This document shows positions 24,627-33,188 of a stretch of DNA of 64,000 nucleotides, one piece after another. The position numbers and the translations under genes were made by a program. Where the stretch lies: contig NZ_HG322951.1 of NCBI RefSeq assembly GCF_000455325.1, forward strand, positions 1,985,597-2,049,596, in the 5' to 3' direction. The notes beneath the pieces were generated by a model, which did no database searches, was not told the origin of the DNA, and was given only the letters and a program-made list of their open reading frames with translations. This DNA is from Mycolicibacterium septicum DSM 44393. GTDB lineage: Bacteria; Actinomycetota; Actinomycetes; Mycobacteriales; Mycobacteriaceae. Position 1 is the stretch's first letter, and each line of letters opens with the position of its first letter.

Positions 24627-26576
24627 CTATTTGCTGTCGGAAAGCACCGCGCGCACGTCGTCGGCGCTGGTCGCCGCCCGCAGCCGGGCCACCTCGTCCT
24701 TGTCGAGGAACACGTGCGCGATCTTGGTCAGCAGTGCCATGTGGTCGTTGCCCAGTCCGGCAATGCCGACGACGAACTCGGCGGGCTTGCCGTTCCAGTC
24801 GATCGGTTCGGGGTAGCGAACGAACGAGATCCCGGTGCGGCGGATCGCGGTCTTGGCCTCGTTGGTGCCGTGCGGGATGGCCAGACCGTTGCCCATGTAG
24901 GTCGACACCGACTTCTCCCGCTCGTGCATGGCATCCACGTAGGCCGGCTCGACGGCGTCGGCAGCGACCAACAGGGCACCCGCCTCGTCGATGGCGGCGT
25001 CCGCCGAGGTGGCGGTGCCGGCCAGCACGATCGAATCGAGGGGCAGCAGGTCGTCTGCTTTGTCCACGGGTTCCTCGGGTGGCGCTGCACCACTGGCAGA
25101 GTTCGTGTCACCGAGCATCTCGACGATCTCGTCGTAGCGGGGTGAACTCATGAAGTCCTCCACCGAGACGTGGACGGCCGAACCGGTTTTCAGGCGGGCC
25201 CGGTCGGTCAGGTCGCGGTGGGTGACCACCAGGTCATAGGTGTCGGTGAGATTGGCGATCGACTGGTTGGTCACGGTGATGTCGCCGAATCCCGCGGACC
25301 GGATCTTCTTGCGCAGCACGGACGCTCCCATCGCCGAGGATCCCATGCCGGCGTCACAGGCGAACACGATGTTGCGCACCGGACCGCGGGGCGTACCGAC
25401 CAGGGCGGAAGCCACGCTGGACTTCTTGCCCTTGAGCGCCTCCATCTCGGCGGTCGCCGCGGCGAGATCGGTTTCGCTGTCGGCACGATCGGTCTTGAGC
25501 AGCAGTGAGGCGACGGCGAACGAGACGGCGGTGGCCGCGAGCACCGACAACGTCACGCCGAGGAAGCTGCCGCTGGCAGTCTGCGCGTAGATCGCGATGA
25601 TCGAGCCGGGTGCGGCCGGGGCGCGCAAACCGGAACCGAACAGCACGTTGACGAAGACGCCGGTCATGCCGCCGAGGATGGTGGCGGCGATCAGCTTGGG
25701 CTTCATCAGCACGTACGGGAAGTAGATCTCGTGGATGCCGCCGAAGAACTGGATGATCGCGGCGCCCGGTGCCGAGGCGCGGGCGGCGCCCCGGCCGAAC
25801 ACCATGAACGCCAACAGGACTCCCAGGCCCGGACCGGGATTGGTCTCAAGCAGGAACAGAATCGACTTGCCGGTGTCCAGTGCCTGGGTGGTGCCCAGCG
25901 GGGTCAGCACGCCGTGGTTGATGGCGTTGTTGAGGAACAGCACCTTCGCCGGTTCGATGAGCACCGAGGTCAGGGGCAGCAGGTCATTGTTGACCAGGAA
26001 GTCCACCGCGTGTCCGGCGGCACGGGTGAACGAGGACACGATCGGTCCGATACCGAAGAAGCCGAAGATGGCCAGCAGCATGCCCAGGATGCCGGCGGAG
26101 AAGTTGTCGACGAGCATCTCGAAACCGGGCCGGATCTTGCCCTCCCACAGCGCGTCTGCCTTCTTCATCGCCCAGCCGCCCAGCGGCCCCATGATCATCG
26201 CGCCCATGAACATCGGGACGTCGGCGCCGGCGACCACCCCCATGGTGGCGATCGCGCCGACGACGGCGCCGCGGTTGCCGTGGATCATCCGGCCACCGGT
26301 GTATCCGATCAGGACGGGCAGCAGGTAGGTGATCATCGGGCCGACGATGCCTGCGCCGTCATAGCTGCCCCAGCCGCCGATCCTGGCCACCCAGCCGTCG
26401 GGGTCCCTGAGTCCGGAGAAGATGGCCTGCAGCCAGCCCTGCTCGATGAACAGGGCCGTGATCAGGCCCCAGGCGATGAAGGCGCCGATGTTCGGCATCA
26501 CCATGTTCGACAGCGAGGTGCCCAGCTTCTGCACGTGCACCCGGACCCCGGTGCGTGGCGCTTCGACAGTGGACAT
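24627..26576 (-). CDS. Mannitol-type PTS permease, EIICBA fusion
   Basis: A 649-residue phosphotransferase-system transporter that imports and phosphorylates a hexitol, most likely mannitol. EIIC spans about residues 20-360 with eight or so membrane segments and the MtlA signature GGIHEIYFPYVLM (279-291). EIIB (about 400-490) has the phospho-cysteine Cys407 (FACDAGMGSS). EIIA (about 510-649) has the phospho-histidine His569 (LAIPHGTNEAK). All three catalytic domains are intact. The ATG at 26576 follows GGAGG and removes an unlikely Cys-rich extension. The neighbouring dehydrogenase would oxidise the resulting polyol phosphate. The general PTS proteins EI and HPr are not in this window. Confidence 0.92.
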   Translation of the reverse strand: MSTVEAPRTGVRVHVQKLGTSLSNMVMPNIGAFIAWGLITALFIEQGWLQAIFSGLRDPDGWVARIGGWGSYDGAGIVGPMITYLLPVLIGYTGGRMIHGNRGAVVGAIATMGVVAGADVPMFMGAMIMGPLGGWAMKKADALWEGKIRPGFEMLVDNFSAGILGMLLAIFGFFGIGPIVSSFTRAAGHAVDFLVNNDLLPLTSVLIEPAKVLFLNNAINHGVLTPLGTTQALDTGKSILFLLETNPGPGLGVLLAFMVFGRGAARASAPGAAIIQFFGGIHEIYFPYVLMKPKLIAATILGGMTGVFVNVLFGSGLRAPAAPGSIIAIYAQTASGSFLGVTLSVLAATAVSFAVASLLLKTDRADSETDLAAATAEMEALKGKKSSVASALVGTPRGPVRNIVFACDAGMGSSAMGASVLRKKIRSAGFGDITVTNQSIANLTDTYDLVVTHRDLTDRARLKTGSAVHVSVEDFMSSPRYDEIVEMLGDTNSASGAAPPEEPVDKADDLLPLDSIVLAGTATSADAAIDEAGALLVAADAVEPAYVDAMHEREKSVSTYMGNGLAIPHGTNEAKTAIRRTGISFVRYPEPIDWNGKPAEFVVGIAGLGNDHMALLTKIAHVFLDKDEVARLRAATSADDVRAVLSDSK

Positions 26577-26621
26577 CTGACGACCTCCGATCTTGCCGGC
26601 TGCTGGGTGACGCCGGTCACA

Positions 26622-26658
26622 TGTACACCCAGTACACCGCACAAGTGGGCACTAGTGC
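26622..26658. promoter_or_regulatory. Two palindromes in the PTS/dehydrogenase divergent promoter
   Basis: TGTAC (26622-26626) and GTACA (26632-26636) form a perfect inverted repeat with a 5-bp spacer, and GCACTAGTGC (26649-26658) is a perfect 10-bp palindrome. They lie 46-82 bp upstream of the PTS start and 110-147 bp upstream of the dehydrogenase start. Either could be the DeoR operator. Confidence 0.4.
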
Positions 26659-26768
26659 AAGCAATCGGGCTTAAATGGGCGCCAGAAAATGTGGTTTTGT
26701 GACCGGATTGGCGTTAGGGTGCTGATACCAACCCGGTGACCTAGTCCCTGTGAGTCGAGAGGACCGCC

Positions 26769-27848
26769 ATGAAAGCCCTGCGCTACTACGCCCCAGAGGA
26801 CGTCCGCCTGGAGGATGTGCCAGAGCCGCAGTGCGGCCCCGACGAGGTGAAGATCCGGGTGCGCAACTGTTCCACCTGCGGCACCGACGTCAAGATCCTG
26901 CACAACGGGCACCAGAACCTGACGCCGCCGCGCACCATCGGCCACGAGATCGCCGGTGACATCGTCGAGGTGGGGGCCGACGTGAATTCCTCCTATGGCA
27001 CCGATTGGGCCGAGGGCGACCGAGTTCAGGTGATCGCCGCGGTCCCCTGCGGAGAATGTCACGAGTGCCGCAAGGGCTGGATGGCCGTGTGTCAGAACCA
27101 GACATCGATGGGCTACCAGTACGACGGCGGGTTCGCCGAGTACATGATCGTTCCGCGTCAGGTGCTCAAAGTCGACGGGCTGAACCGGATTCCGGACAAT
27201 GTCGGCTACGACGAGGCGTCGGCGGCAGAACCGTTCGCGTGCGCGATCAACGCGCAGGATCTGCTCGGTATCGAAGAGGGCGACACCGTCGTGGTGTTCG
27301 GCGCCGGCCCCATCGGCTGCATGCACATCCGCATCGCGCGCGGTGTACACAACTGCGGCCCGGTCTATCTCGTCGACGTGAACGCCGGCCGGCTCAAGAT
27401 CTCTGCCGACGCGGTGCATCCCGATGAGGTGATCAACGCCGCCGAGGTCGACGTCGTCGAGAAGGTGATGGAACTGACCGGCGGCCGCGGCGCCGACGTC
27501 GTCATCACCGCCACCGCGGCCAACGTCACCCAGGAACAGGCCATCGCCATGGCGGCCCGAAACGGGCGCATCTCGTTCTTCGGCGGACTGCCCAAGACCA
27601 ACCCGACCATCACGTGCGATTCGAATGTGGTGCACTACCGGCAGTTACACATCCACGGGGCCAACGGCTCCGCGCCGGAGCACAACAAGCGTGCGTTGCA
27701 GTACATCTCGACCGGTCAGGTGCCGGTGAAGGACCTCATCACGCGCCATATCCCGCTCGACGACGTGCTCGACGCGTTCTCGATCGTGCAGAACGGTGAG
27801 GCCATCAAGGTGACGGTCGAGCCTGCCGCAGCCACAGCGTCGGTCTGA
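26769..27848 (+). CDS. Zinc-dependent polyol/polyol-phosphate dehydrogenase (MDR)
   Basis: A 359-residue medium-chain dehydrogenase. Catalytic zinc ligands are in STCGTD (about residue 38) and IGHEIAG; the structural zinc loop is CGECHECRKGWMAVC. The cofactor motif GAGPIGCMHI is at about residue 180. Its closest look-alikes are sorbitol and galactitol-1-phosphate dehydrogenases. Placed divergently to a mannitol-type PTS, it probably oxidises the imported hexitol phosphate, although the usual partner MtlD is a zinc-free long-chain enzyme. Its last 133 bp overlap the 3' end of the convergent permease gene. Confidence 0.88.
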   Translation: MKALRYYAPEDVRLEDVPEPQCGPDEVKIRVRNCSTCGTDVKILHNGHQNLTPPRTIGHEIAGDIVEVGADVNSSYGTDWAEGDRVQVIAAVPCGECHECRKGWMAVCQNQTSMGYQYDGGFAEYMIVPRQVLKVDGLNRIPDNVGYDEASAAEPFACAINAQDLLGIEEGDTVVVFGAGPIGCMHIRIARGVHNCGPVYLVDVNAGRLKISADAVHPDEVINAAEVDVVEKVMELTGGRGADVVITATAANVTQEQAIAMAARNGRISFFGGLPKTNPTITCDSNVVHYRQLHIHGANGSAPEHNKRALQYISTGQVPVKDLITRHIPLDDVLDAFSIVQNGEAIKVTVEPAAATASV

Positions 27849-28714
27849 CGGCGCGGTCCGTCGCCCAGGCCCCATGCGAGCCCTGCGGCAATCAATCCGA
27901 TACCCGCCCACACCGCTCCCGCGGGCAGTGCGCCGGTGACGGGTATGCCGATCACGGCGGCGGCTACCGGCGCCACTCCCGTGAGCAGCCCGGCCCGCCC
28001 GGCGCCCAGCGTGCGCACGCACGTGTACCAGAGGACGAACGCGACGGCGGTGACGCACACCGCCAGATAGCCGATCGCCAGGATCTCGCCGGCGTTAAAA
28101 TAGCTTGCCGCCCTCCATCCCTCGGTGCTCAGCGCGAGCACGCCGAACATCGCGGCGGCCATCCAGGTGGTGTGCACCGATACACCCGCCGGACCCTGCG
28201 AGGACAGCACCGGCACGGCCAGCAGCGTGAAGCCGGCCTCGCAGCCGAAAACGACCACTGCCCAGAGCAGTCCGATGGCATCGGCGCGGCCCAGGCCCTC
28301 GACGATGACCGCCCCGACGCTGACGACCACAGCGGCGGTCAGCACCCGGGTCCGGGCGCGGTGCCCTTCGAGTAGGGGGCCGAGGGCGGCCAGTGCCAAC
28401 GGCACGCACGCCACCGCGACCGCCAGGACCGCGGGCTCGGCGTGGCGCGATCCGTGCACGAGGGCCACGTTGAACAACACCAGGCCGGTGACGGTGACGC
28501 CCAGCAGCCAGAGCCACTCCGTGCCCTGCGGGCGACGCAGGTGCCGGCCGGTCAGCCGGACCCACGCGAGCAGCAGCACGCACGCAATGGCGTAGCGCAG
28601 GGCCTGGGCGGTGTGCAGTGGCGCGTCGGCGAGCACACCCGAGACGGCCACGCTGCCGCCGACGAACATCATGCCGAGTGCGCCGGACAGGCCGGCGCGG
28701 GTGGGGCTGGACAT
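27716..28714 (-). CDS. EamA/DMT-family permease
   Basis: A 332-residue membrane protein with about ten hydrophobic helices in two repeats, as in drug/metabolite transporters (GMMFVGGSVAVSG at the start; CVTAVAFVLWYTCVRTLGAGRAGLLTGVAPV in the second half). The ATG at 28714 is the start used by the family. The predicted last helix ends near GLAWGLGDGP; about 37 further residues are read antisense through the dehydrogenase 3' end and have no transporter character. It is divergent from a MocR regulator that probably controls it, a common pairing for amino-compound exporters. Confidence 0.85.
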   Translation of the reverse strand: MSSPTRAGLSGALGMMFVGGSVAVSGVLADAPLHTAQALRYAIACVLLLAWVRLTGRHLRRPQGTEWLWLLGVTVTGLVLFNVALVHGSRHAEPAVLAVAVACVPLALAALGPLLEGHRARTRVLTAAVVVSVGAVIVEGLGRADAIGLLWAVVVFGCEAGFTLLAVPVLSSQGPAGVSVHTTWMAAAMFGVLALSTEGWRAASYFNAGEILAIGYLAVCVTAVAFVLWYTCVRTLGAGRAGLLTGVAPVAAAVIGIPVTGALPAGAVWAGIGLIAAGLAWGLGDGPRRQTDAVAAAGSTVTLMASPFCTIENASSTSSSGIWRVMRSFTGT

Positions 28715-28735
28715 GCTCCCAGGCTGGCGCCAATA

Positions 28736-28780
28736 TGGTCCAACAAGTAGATCCAAGTTTGGACAACTGTCATGGACCAA
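28736..28780. promoter_or_regulatory. Repeated TTGGAC/GGTCCAA boxes between permease and MocR gene
   Basis: The 57-bp divergent promoter contains TGGTCCAA (28736-28743), ATCCAAG (28751-28757), TTGGACA (28759-28765) and TGGACCAA (28773-28780, over the MocR start codon). Direct and inverted copies of one box at such spacing are typical MocR/GntR binding arrays. Confidence 0.5.
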
Positions 28781-30184
28781 ATTGTGGGTGCAGATTTTCT
28801 GCAGCTCGACCCGGCGACCGCCCCGGCGCGCGGACTCACCGACTGGCTCGCGGATGCGCTGCGCACCGCGATCGCCGACGGGAGGCTCACCCCGGGCACC
28901 CGCTTTCCGCCGACCCGGGCGCTGGCCGGCGAACTCGCCGTATCCCGCGGTGTGGTCGTCGAGGCCTATCGGCGCCTGGCCGACGAGGGTCTGGTCAGCG
29001 GGCACTCGGGAGGGGGCACCCACGTTCTCGCGCAGCCGGTCCGGCGGCCCCGGGCAGAACCCACGCCGCCGCCATCGACGGTGTCGCGTCTGCCGCGGCC
29101 CCGCCTGCCCGCCGGTGAAGGAATCGATCTCTCGCCAGGTGTGCCCGATCTGTCGGCGTTCCCGCGCAGCACCTGGCTGCGCGCCGAGCGCGCGGTGCTG
29201 GCCGAGACCTCGCCGGAAGACCTCGGCTACGGAGACCCCCGCGGTCATCCGCGGCTACGGGCGGCACTCGCGCCATGGCTGGCCCGGGCCCGCGGCCTGC
29301 GGATCGAACCCGACGAGATCCTGGTGGTCGCGGGCGTCGCCCAGGCCGTCGCCCTTCTCGCCCGGCAGCTCTGCGGCGAAGGCCTCGACGCGATCGCCGT
29401 CGAGGATCCCGGCTCGCGCGGGGCGGTCGACGAACTCGAATACTGGGGTCTGCGCCCGGTGCCGGTCTCCGTCGACGACGACGGCATCCGCATCACGGAG
29501 CTGGCCGCCACCGGCGCACCCACGGTCTTCCTGACCCCGGCGCATCAGTTCCCGACGGGCGTGGTGCTCGGTCCGCACCGGCGCCGGGAGCTACTCGAGT
29601 GGGACGGGGAGCTGATCATCGAAGACGACTACGACGCCGAATATCGCTATGACCGGGCACCCGTCCCGGCCCTGCACCCGTCGGCGCCCGATCGGATCGC
29701 GTACGCCGGCAGCACCTCGAAAAGCCTGGCGCCCGCGCTGCGCCTGGGTTGGGTGATCGCGCCGCCGCGGCGCCGCCCGGACCTGGTGGCAGCCAAGCAC
29801 GCCACCGACCTCGGCAGCCCGACCCTGCCGCAGCTGGTGCTCGCCCGGTTGCTGGAGTCGGGCGAGTACGACCGGCATGTCCGGCTGATGCGCACCCGGC
29901 ACCGGGCCCGGCGCGACGCGCTGCTGGACGTGTTGTCGGTCGCGATGCCCGCGGCGAAGGTGAGCGGTGTTGCCGCCGGTCTGCACCTGCTCGTCACGCT
30001 GCCCGACGAAATCGACGATGCCGCGTTGGCCGACGATCTGCGAGCCGCCGGCGTCCTCGTGCATCCCGTGTCGTGGCACCGGCGGCTACCCGGACCACCC
30101 GGCCTGGTCCTCGGGTACGCGTCGCACCCACCCGACCGGTTGCGCGAAGCCGCAGCCACCATCGCGCGGATCGCGCGAAAGTGA
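28772..30184 (+). CDS. MocR/PdxR-type regulator (GntR HTH plus aminotransferase domain)
   Basis: A 470-residue regulator. The GntR winged helix covers about residues 20-90 (FPPTRALAGELAVSRGVVVEAYRRL). The aminotransferase-like domain shows IIEDDYDAEYRYDR and the lysine segment GSTSKSLAPALRLGW. It has the same architecture as the 5477-6898 protein but clear differences in the domain linker. It is divergent from an EamA permease with repeated boxes between, so it likely regulates that permease in response to a PLP-binding amino compound. Confidence 0.9.
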   Translation: MDQIVGADFLQLDPATAPARGLTDWLADALRTAIADGRLTPGTRFPPTRALAGELAVSRGVVVEAYRRLADEGLVSGHSGGGTHVLAQPVRRPRAEPTPPPSTVSRLPRPRLPAGEGIDLSPGVPDLSAFPRSTWLRAERAVLAETSPEDLGYGDPRGHPRLRAALAPWLARARGLRIEPDEILVVAGVAQAVALLARQLCGEGLDAIAVEDPGSRGAVDELEYWGLRPVPVSVDDDGIRITELAATGAPTVFLTPAHQFPTGVVLGPHRRRELLEWDGELIIEDDYDAEYRYDRAPVPALHPSAPDRIAYAGSTSKSLAPALRLGWVIAPPRRRPDLVAAKHATDLGSPTLPQLVLARLLESGEYDRHVRLMRTRHRARRDALLDVLSVAMPAAKVSGVAAGLHLLVTLPDEIDDAALADDLRAAGVLVHPVSWHRRLPGPPGLVLGYASHPPDRLREAAATIARIARK

Positions 30185-30232
30185 CGCAGTGGTCGTTCCC
30201 GCGCGTCGGTAGCAGCCATAGCGTCACTTTCG
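30176..30232. repeat. Long-loop inverted repeat after the MocR gene
   Basis: Perfect 12-bp arms CGAAAGTGACGC (30176-30187) and GCGTCACTTTCG (30221-30232) with a 33-nt loop. The first arm contains the MocR stop codon. It could act as a terminator or belong to a dispersed intergenic repeat; a third partial copy (GGTGACGTC) follows at 30233. Confidence 0.45.
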
Positions 30233-30308
30233 GTGACGTCCCGAGCAAACACACGTAACCTGTTGGCGCGCGGCAAAGTCGAACACATCTCGAGTGGAAC
30301 GGGAGCTG

Positions 30309-31721
30309 ATGCGGTACTACTACTCGGCCGATGCGATCCGTGCCGCCGAGGCCCCACTGCTGGCATCGCTGCCCGACGGTGTGCTGATGAGCCGCGCCGC
30401 GTATGGGCTGGCGACGGCGATCGCCATCGAACTGAAGCTGCGTACCGGTGGTGTTGCAGGGCGGCGCATCTGTGCGGTGGTGGGTTCCGGTGACAACGGC
30501 GGGGACGCCCTGTGGGCAGCGACGTTCCTGCGCCGCCGCGGAGCGGCCGCCGACGCCGTCCTGCTCAATCCGGACAAGACTCACGCCAAGGGCCTGGCCG
30601 CCTTCCGCCGCGCCGGGGGCCGCGTGGTGTCCGGTATCGCCGCAGCAACCGATCTGGTGATCGACGGAGTCGTCGGTATCTCCGGGCGCGGCCCGCTGCG
30701 TCCCAACGCCGCGGCGGTTTTCGAGGCCAACACCGCACCCGTCGTCGCCGTCGACATCCCCAGCGGCCTCGACGTGCAGACCGGGGCCGCCGACGGCCCG
30801 CATGTGCGTGCGGCCCTGACTGTCACGTTCGGCGGTCTGAAACCCGTACACGCACTGGGCGAATGCGGTCGCGTCGAACTCATCGACATCGGCCTGGACC
30901 TGGCGCCCAGCGACCTGGCTGGGTTCGAGGTGGCCGATGCCCGGGCCCGCTGGCCGATCCCGGGCCCGCACGACGACAAGTACACCCAGGGCGTGACGGG
31001 TGTGCTGTCCGGTTCGGCGACCTATCCCGGTGCGGCCGTGTTGAGCACCGGAGCCGCGGTGGCCGCCACCTCCGGCATGGTCCGGTATGCGGGAAGTGCT
31101 GGACCGCAGGTGCTTTCACACTGGCCCGAGGTGATCGCCGCGCCGAGCCCGCAGGAGGCCGGCCGGGTCCAGGCCTGGGTGGTCGGGCCCGGACTGGGCA
31201 CCGACGAGACGTCGAAGGCCGCACTGCGGTTCGCGCTCGAATCCGATCTGCCGGTGATCGTCGACGCCGACGCCCTCACACTGCTGGCCGCCGACCCCGG
31301 GCTGCTCAGTGGACGCAACGCACCGACCGTGCTCACCCCGCATGCTGGCGAATACCAACGGCTGGCCGGTGATCCACCAGGTACCGACCGCGTCGCCGCC
31401 ACCCGCGGCCTGGCCGAGCGACTCGGCGCCACCGTGCTGCTCAAAGGCAACGTCACCGTCATCGCCTCCGCTGGCGGAACCACGTATCTCAACCCGGCCG
31501 GCCAATCCTGGTCTGCCACAGCCGGATCCGGCGATGTGCTGTCCGGGATCATCGGTGCCCTGCTGGCGGCCGGACTGCCCGCCGGGGAAGCCGCCGCGGC
31601 GGCAGCCTTCGTCCATGCCCGCGCCGCCAACCTGTCAGCCGCCGATCCCGGTCCCAACCCGGCGCCGACCTCGGCGTCACGCATCCTCGCCCATGTCCGC
31701 GCCGCGATCGCCGCGCTGTAA
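30309..31721 (+). CDS. nnrD: Bifunctional NAD(P)H-hydrate epimerase / ADP-dependent dehydratase NnrD
   Basis: Repairs hydrated NAD(P)H: the N-terminal domain (about 1-210) epimerises NAD(P)HX and the C-terminal domain (about 220-470) dehydrates the S form using ADP. The epimerase motif SGDNGGDALWAA and IDGVVGISGRG, and the dehydratase motifs LTPHAGEYQRL, LLKGNVTVI and TAGSGDVLSGIIGALLAAG, are present. The start at 30309 (MRYYYSADAIRAAEAPLLASL) matches M. tuberculosis Rv3433c; a GTG 15 nt upstream is an alternative. It is followed after 14 bp by gadB. Confidence 0.95.
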   Translation: MRYYYSADAIRAAEAPLLASLPDGVLMSRAAYGLATAIAIELKLRTGGVAGRRICAVVGSGDNGGDALWAATFLRRRGAAADAVLLNPDKTHAKGLAAFRRAGGRVVSGIAAATDLVIDGVVGISGRGPLRPNAAAVFEANTAPVVAVDIPSGLDVQTGAADGPHVRAALTVTFGGLKPVHALGECGRVELIDIGLDLAPSDLAGFEVADARARWPIPGPHDDKYTQGVTGVLSGSATYPGAAVLSTGAAVAATSGMVRYAGSAGPQVLSHWPEVIAAPSPQEAGRVQAWVVGPGLGTDETSKAALRFALESDLPVIVDADALTLLAADPGLLSGRNAPTVLTPHAGEYQRLAGDPPGTDRVAATRGLAERLGATVLLKGNVTVIASAGGTTYLNPAGQSWSATAGSGDVLSGIIGALLAAGLPAGEAAAAAAFVHARAANLSAADPGPNPAPTSASRILAHVRAAIAAL

Positions 31722-31735
31722 CGAAAAGGATCCCC

Positions 31736-33118
31736 ATGCCGCACAAGCACCCTCGCACCCCGCACATCTCGCCGGCCTACACCGGCAGGTTGGCGATGTC
31801 CCCGGTTCCGTCGCTGCGCCTGCCTGACAAGTCGATGGATCCCGATGCGGCGTACCGCTTCATCCACGACGAGTTGATGCTCGACGGCAGCTCGCGGTTG
31901 AACCTCGCCACGTTCGTCACGACGTGGATGGACCCCGAGGCCGAGAAGCTCATGGCCGAGACGTTCGACAAGAACATGATCGACAAGGACGAGTACCCGG
32001 CCACCGCCGCGATCGAAGCGCGCTGCGTCAGCATGGTCGCCGACCTGTTCCACGCCGAGGACCTGAGCGACGAGGATTCATCGGCGGCCTGCGGAGTCTC
32101 GACCATCGGCTCCAGCGAGGCAGTGATGCTGGGCGGCCTGGCCATGAAATGGCGGTGGCGGGAGAAGGTCGGTAAGGACTGGAAGGGGCGGACCCCCAAC
32201 CTCGTGATGGGCTCCAACGTCCAGGTGGTGTGGGAGAAGTTCTGCCGCTACTTCGATGTCGAGCCGCGCTACCTCCCGATGGAGGAGGGGCGCTACGTCA
32301 TCACCCCCGAGCAGGTGCTCGACGCGGTCGACGAGGACACCATCGGCGTCGTCGCGATCCTGGGCACCACCTACACCGGGGAGCTGGAGCCGATCGCGGA
32401 GATCTGCGCGGCGCTGGATCAGCTCGCGCAGGACAAAAACCTGGACATCCCCGTCCACGTCGACGCCGCCAGCGGCGGATTCGTCGTCCCGTTCCTGCAC
32501 CCCGACCTGGAGTGGGATTTCCGGTTGCCCCGCGTGGTGTCGATCAACGTCAGCGGCCACAAGTACGGGCTGACCTACCCGGGCATCGGGTTCGTGGTGT
32601 GGCGCAGCAAGGAATACCTGCCCGAAGACCTGGTGTTCCGGGTCAACTACCTCGGCGGGGACATGCCGACGTTCACCCTCAACTTCTCGCGGCCCGGCAA
32701 CCAGGTCGTGGGCCAGTACTACAACTTCCTTCGGCTGGGCCGGGCCGGATACACCCAGGTGATGCAGTGCCTGTCGCAGACCGCGCGCTGGCTGGGGGAC
32801 GAGCTGCGCGACAGTGAGCACTTCGAGCTGATCACCGATGGTTCGGCCATCCCCGTCGTCAGCTTCCGGCTCAAGGGCAAGCCGGGCTACACCGAGTTCG
32901 ACGTATCGGAGGGGTTGCGCTCCTTCGGCTGGCAGGTGCCGGCCTACACCATGCCCGAGGGCGCCACCGACGTCGTGGTGCTGCGGGTCGTCGTGCGCGA
33001 GGGGTTCTCGGCCGATCTGGCCCGCGCGCTCAAGGAGGACACGATCACCGTGCTCGGGCGTCTCGACAAGCTGAAACCGAGCGGAGCGTTCGACGACCTG
33101 CAGCCGTTTGCGCACTAA
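31736..33118 (+). CDS. gadB: Glutamate decarboxylase GadB
   Basis: Decarboxylates L-glutamate to GABA and CO2 with PLP, consuming a proton. The 460-residue sequence has the group II decarboxylase features: HVDAASGGF (about 241-249), the PLP lysine Lys276 in NVSGHKYGLTYPG, and the C-terminal half with GDMPTFTLNFSRPGNQV. The start follows AAAAGGA. No GadC antiporter lies next to it, so a role in the GABA shunt is more likely than a full acid-resistance system. In M. tuberculosis the gene is also next to nnrD (Rv3432c). Confidence 0.95.
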   Translation: MPHKHPRTPHISPAYTGRLAMSPVPSLRLPDKSMDPDAAYRFIHDELMLDGSSRLNLATFVTTWMDPEAEKLMAETFDKNMIDKDEYPATAAIEARCVSMVADLFHAEDLSDEDSSAACGVSTIGSSEAVMLGGLAMKWRWREKVGKDWKGRTPNLVMGSNVQVVWEKFCRYFDVEPRYLPMEEGRYVITPEQVLDAVDEDTIGVVAILGTTYTGELEPIAEICAALDQLAQDKNLDIPVHVDAASGGFVVPFLHPDLEWDFRLPRVVSINVSGHKYGLTYPGIGFVVWRSKEYLPEDLVFRVNYLGGDMPTFTLNFSRPGNQVVGQYYNFLRLGRAGYTQVMQCLSQTARWLGDELRDSEHFELITDGSAIPVVSFRLKGKPGYTEFDVSEGLRSFGWQVPAYTMPEGATDVVVLRVVVREGFSADLARALKEDTITVLGRLDKLKPSGAFDDLQPFAH

Positions 33119-33188
33119 AAAAGGGGCTACCGGTCCGCTGATCTGCCCCGATACCTGGCTCTGGGACAATGGTCGGCGGTGATATGAC

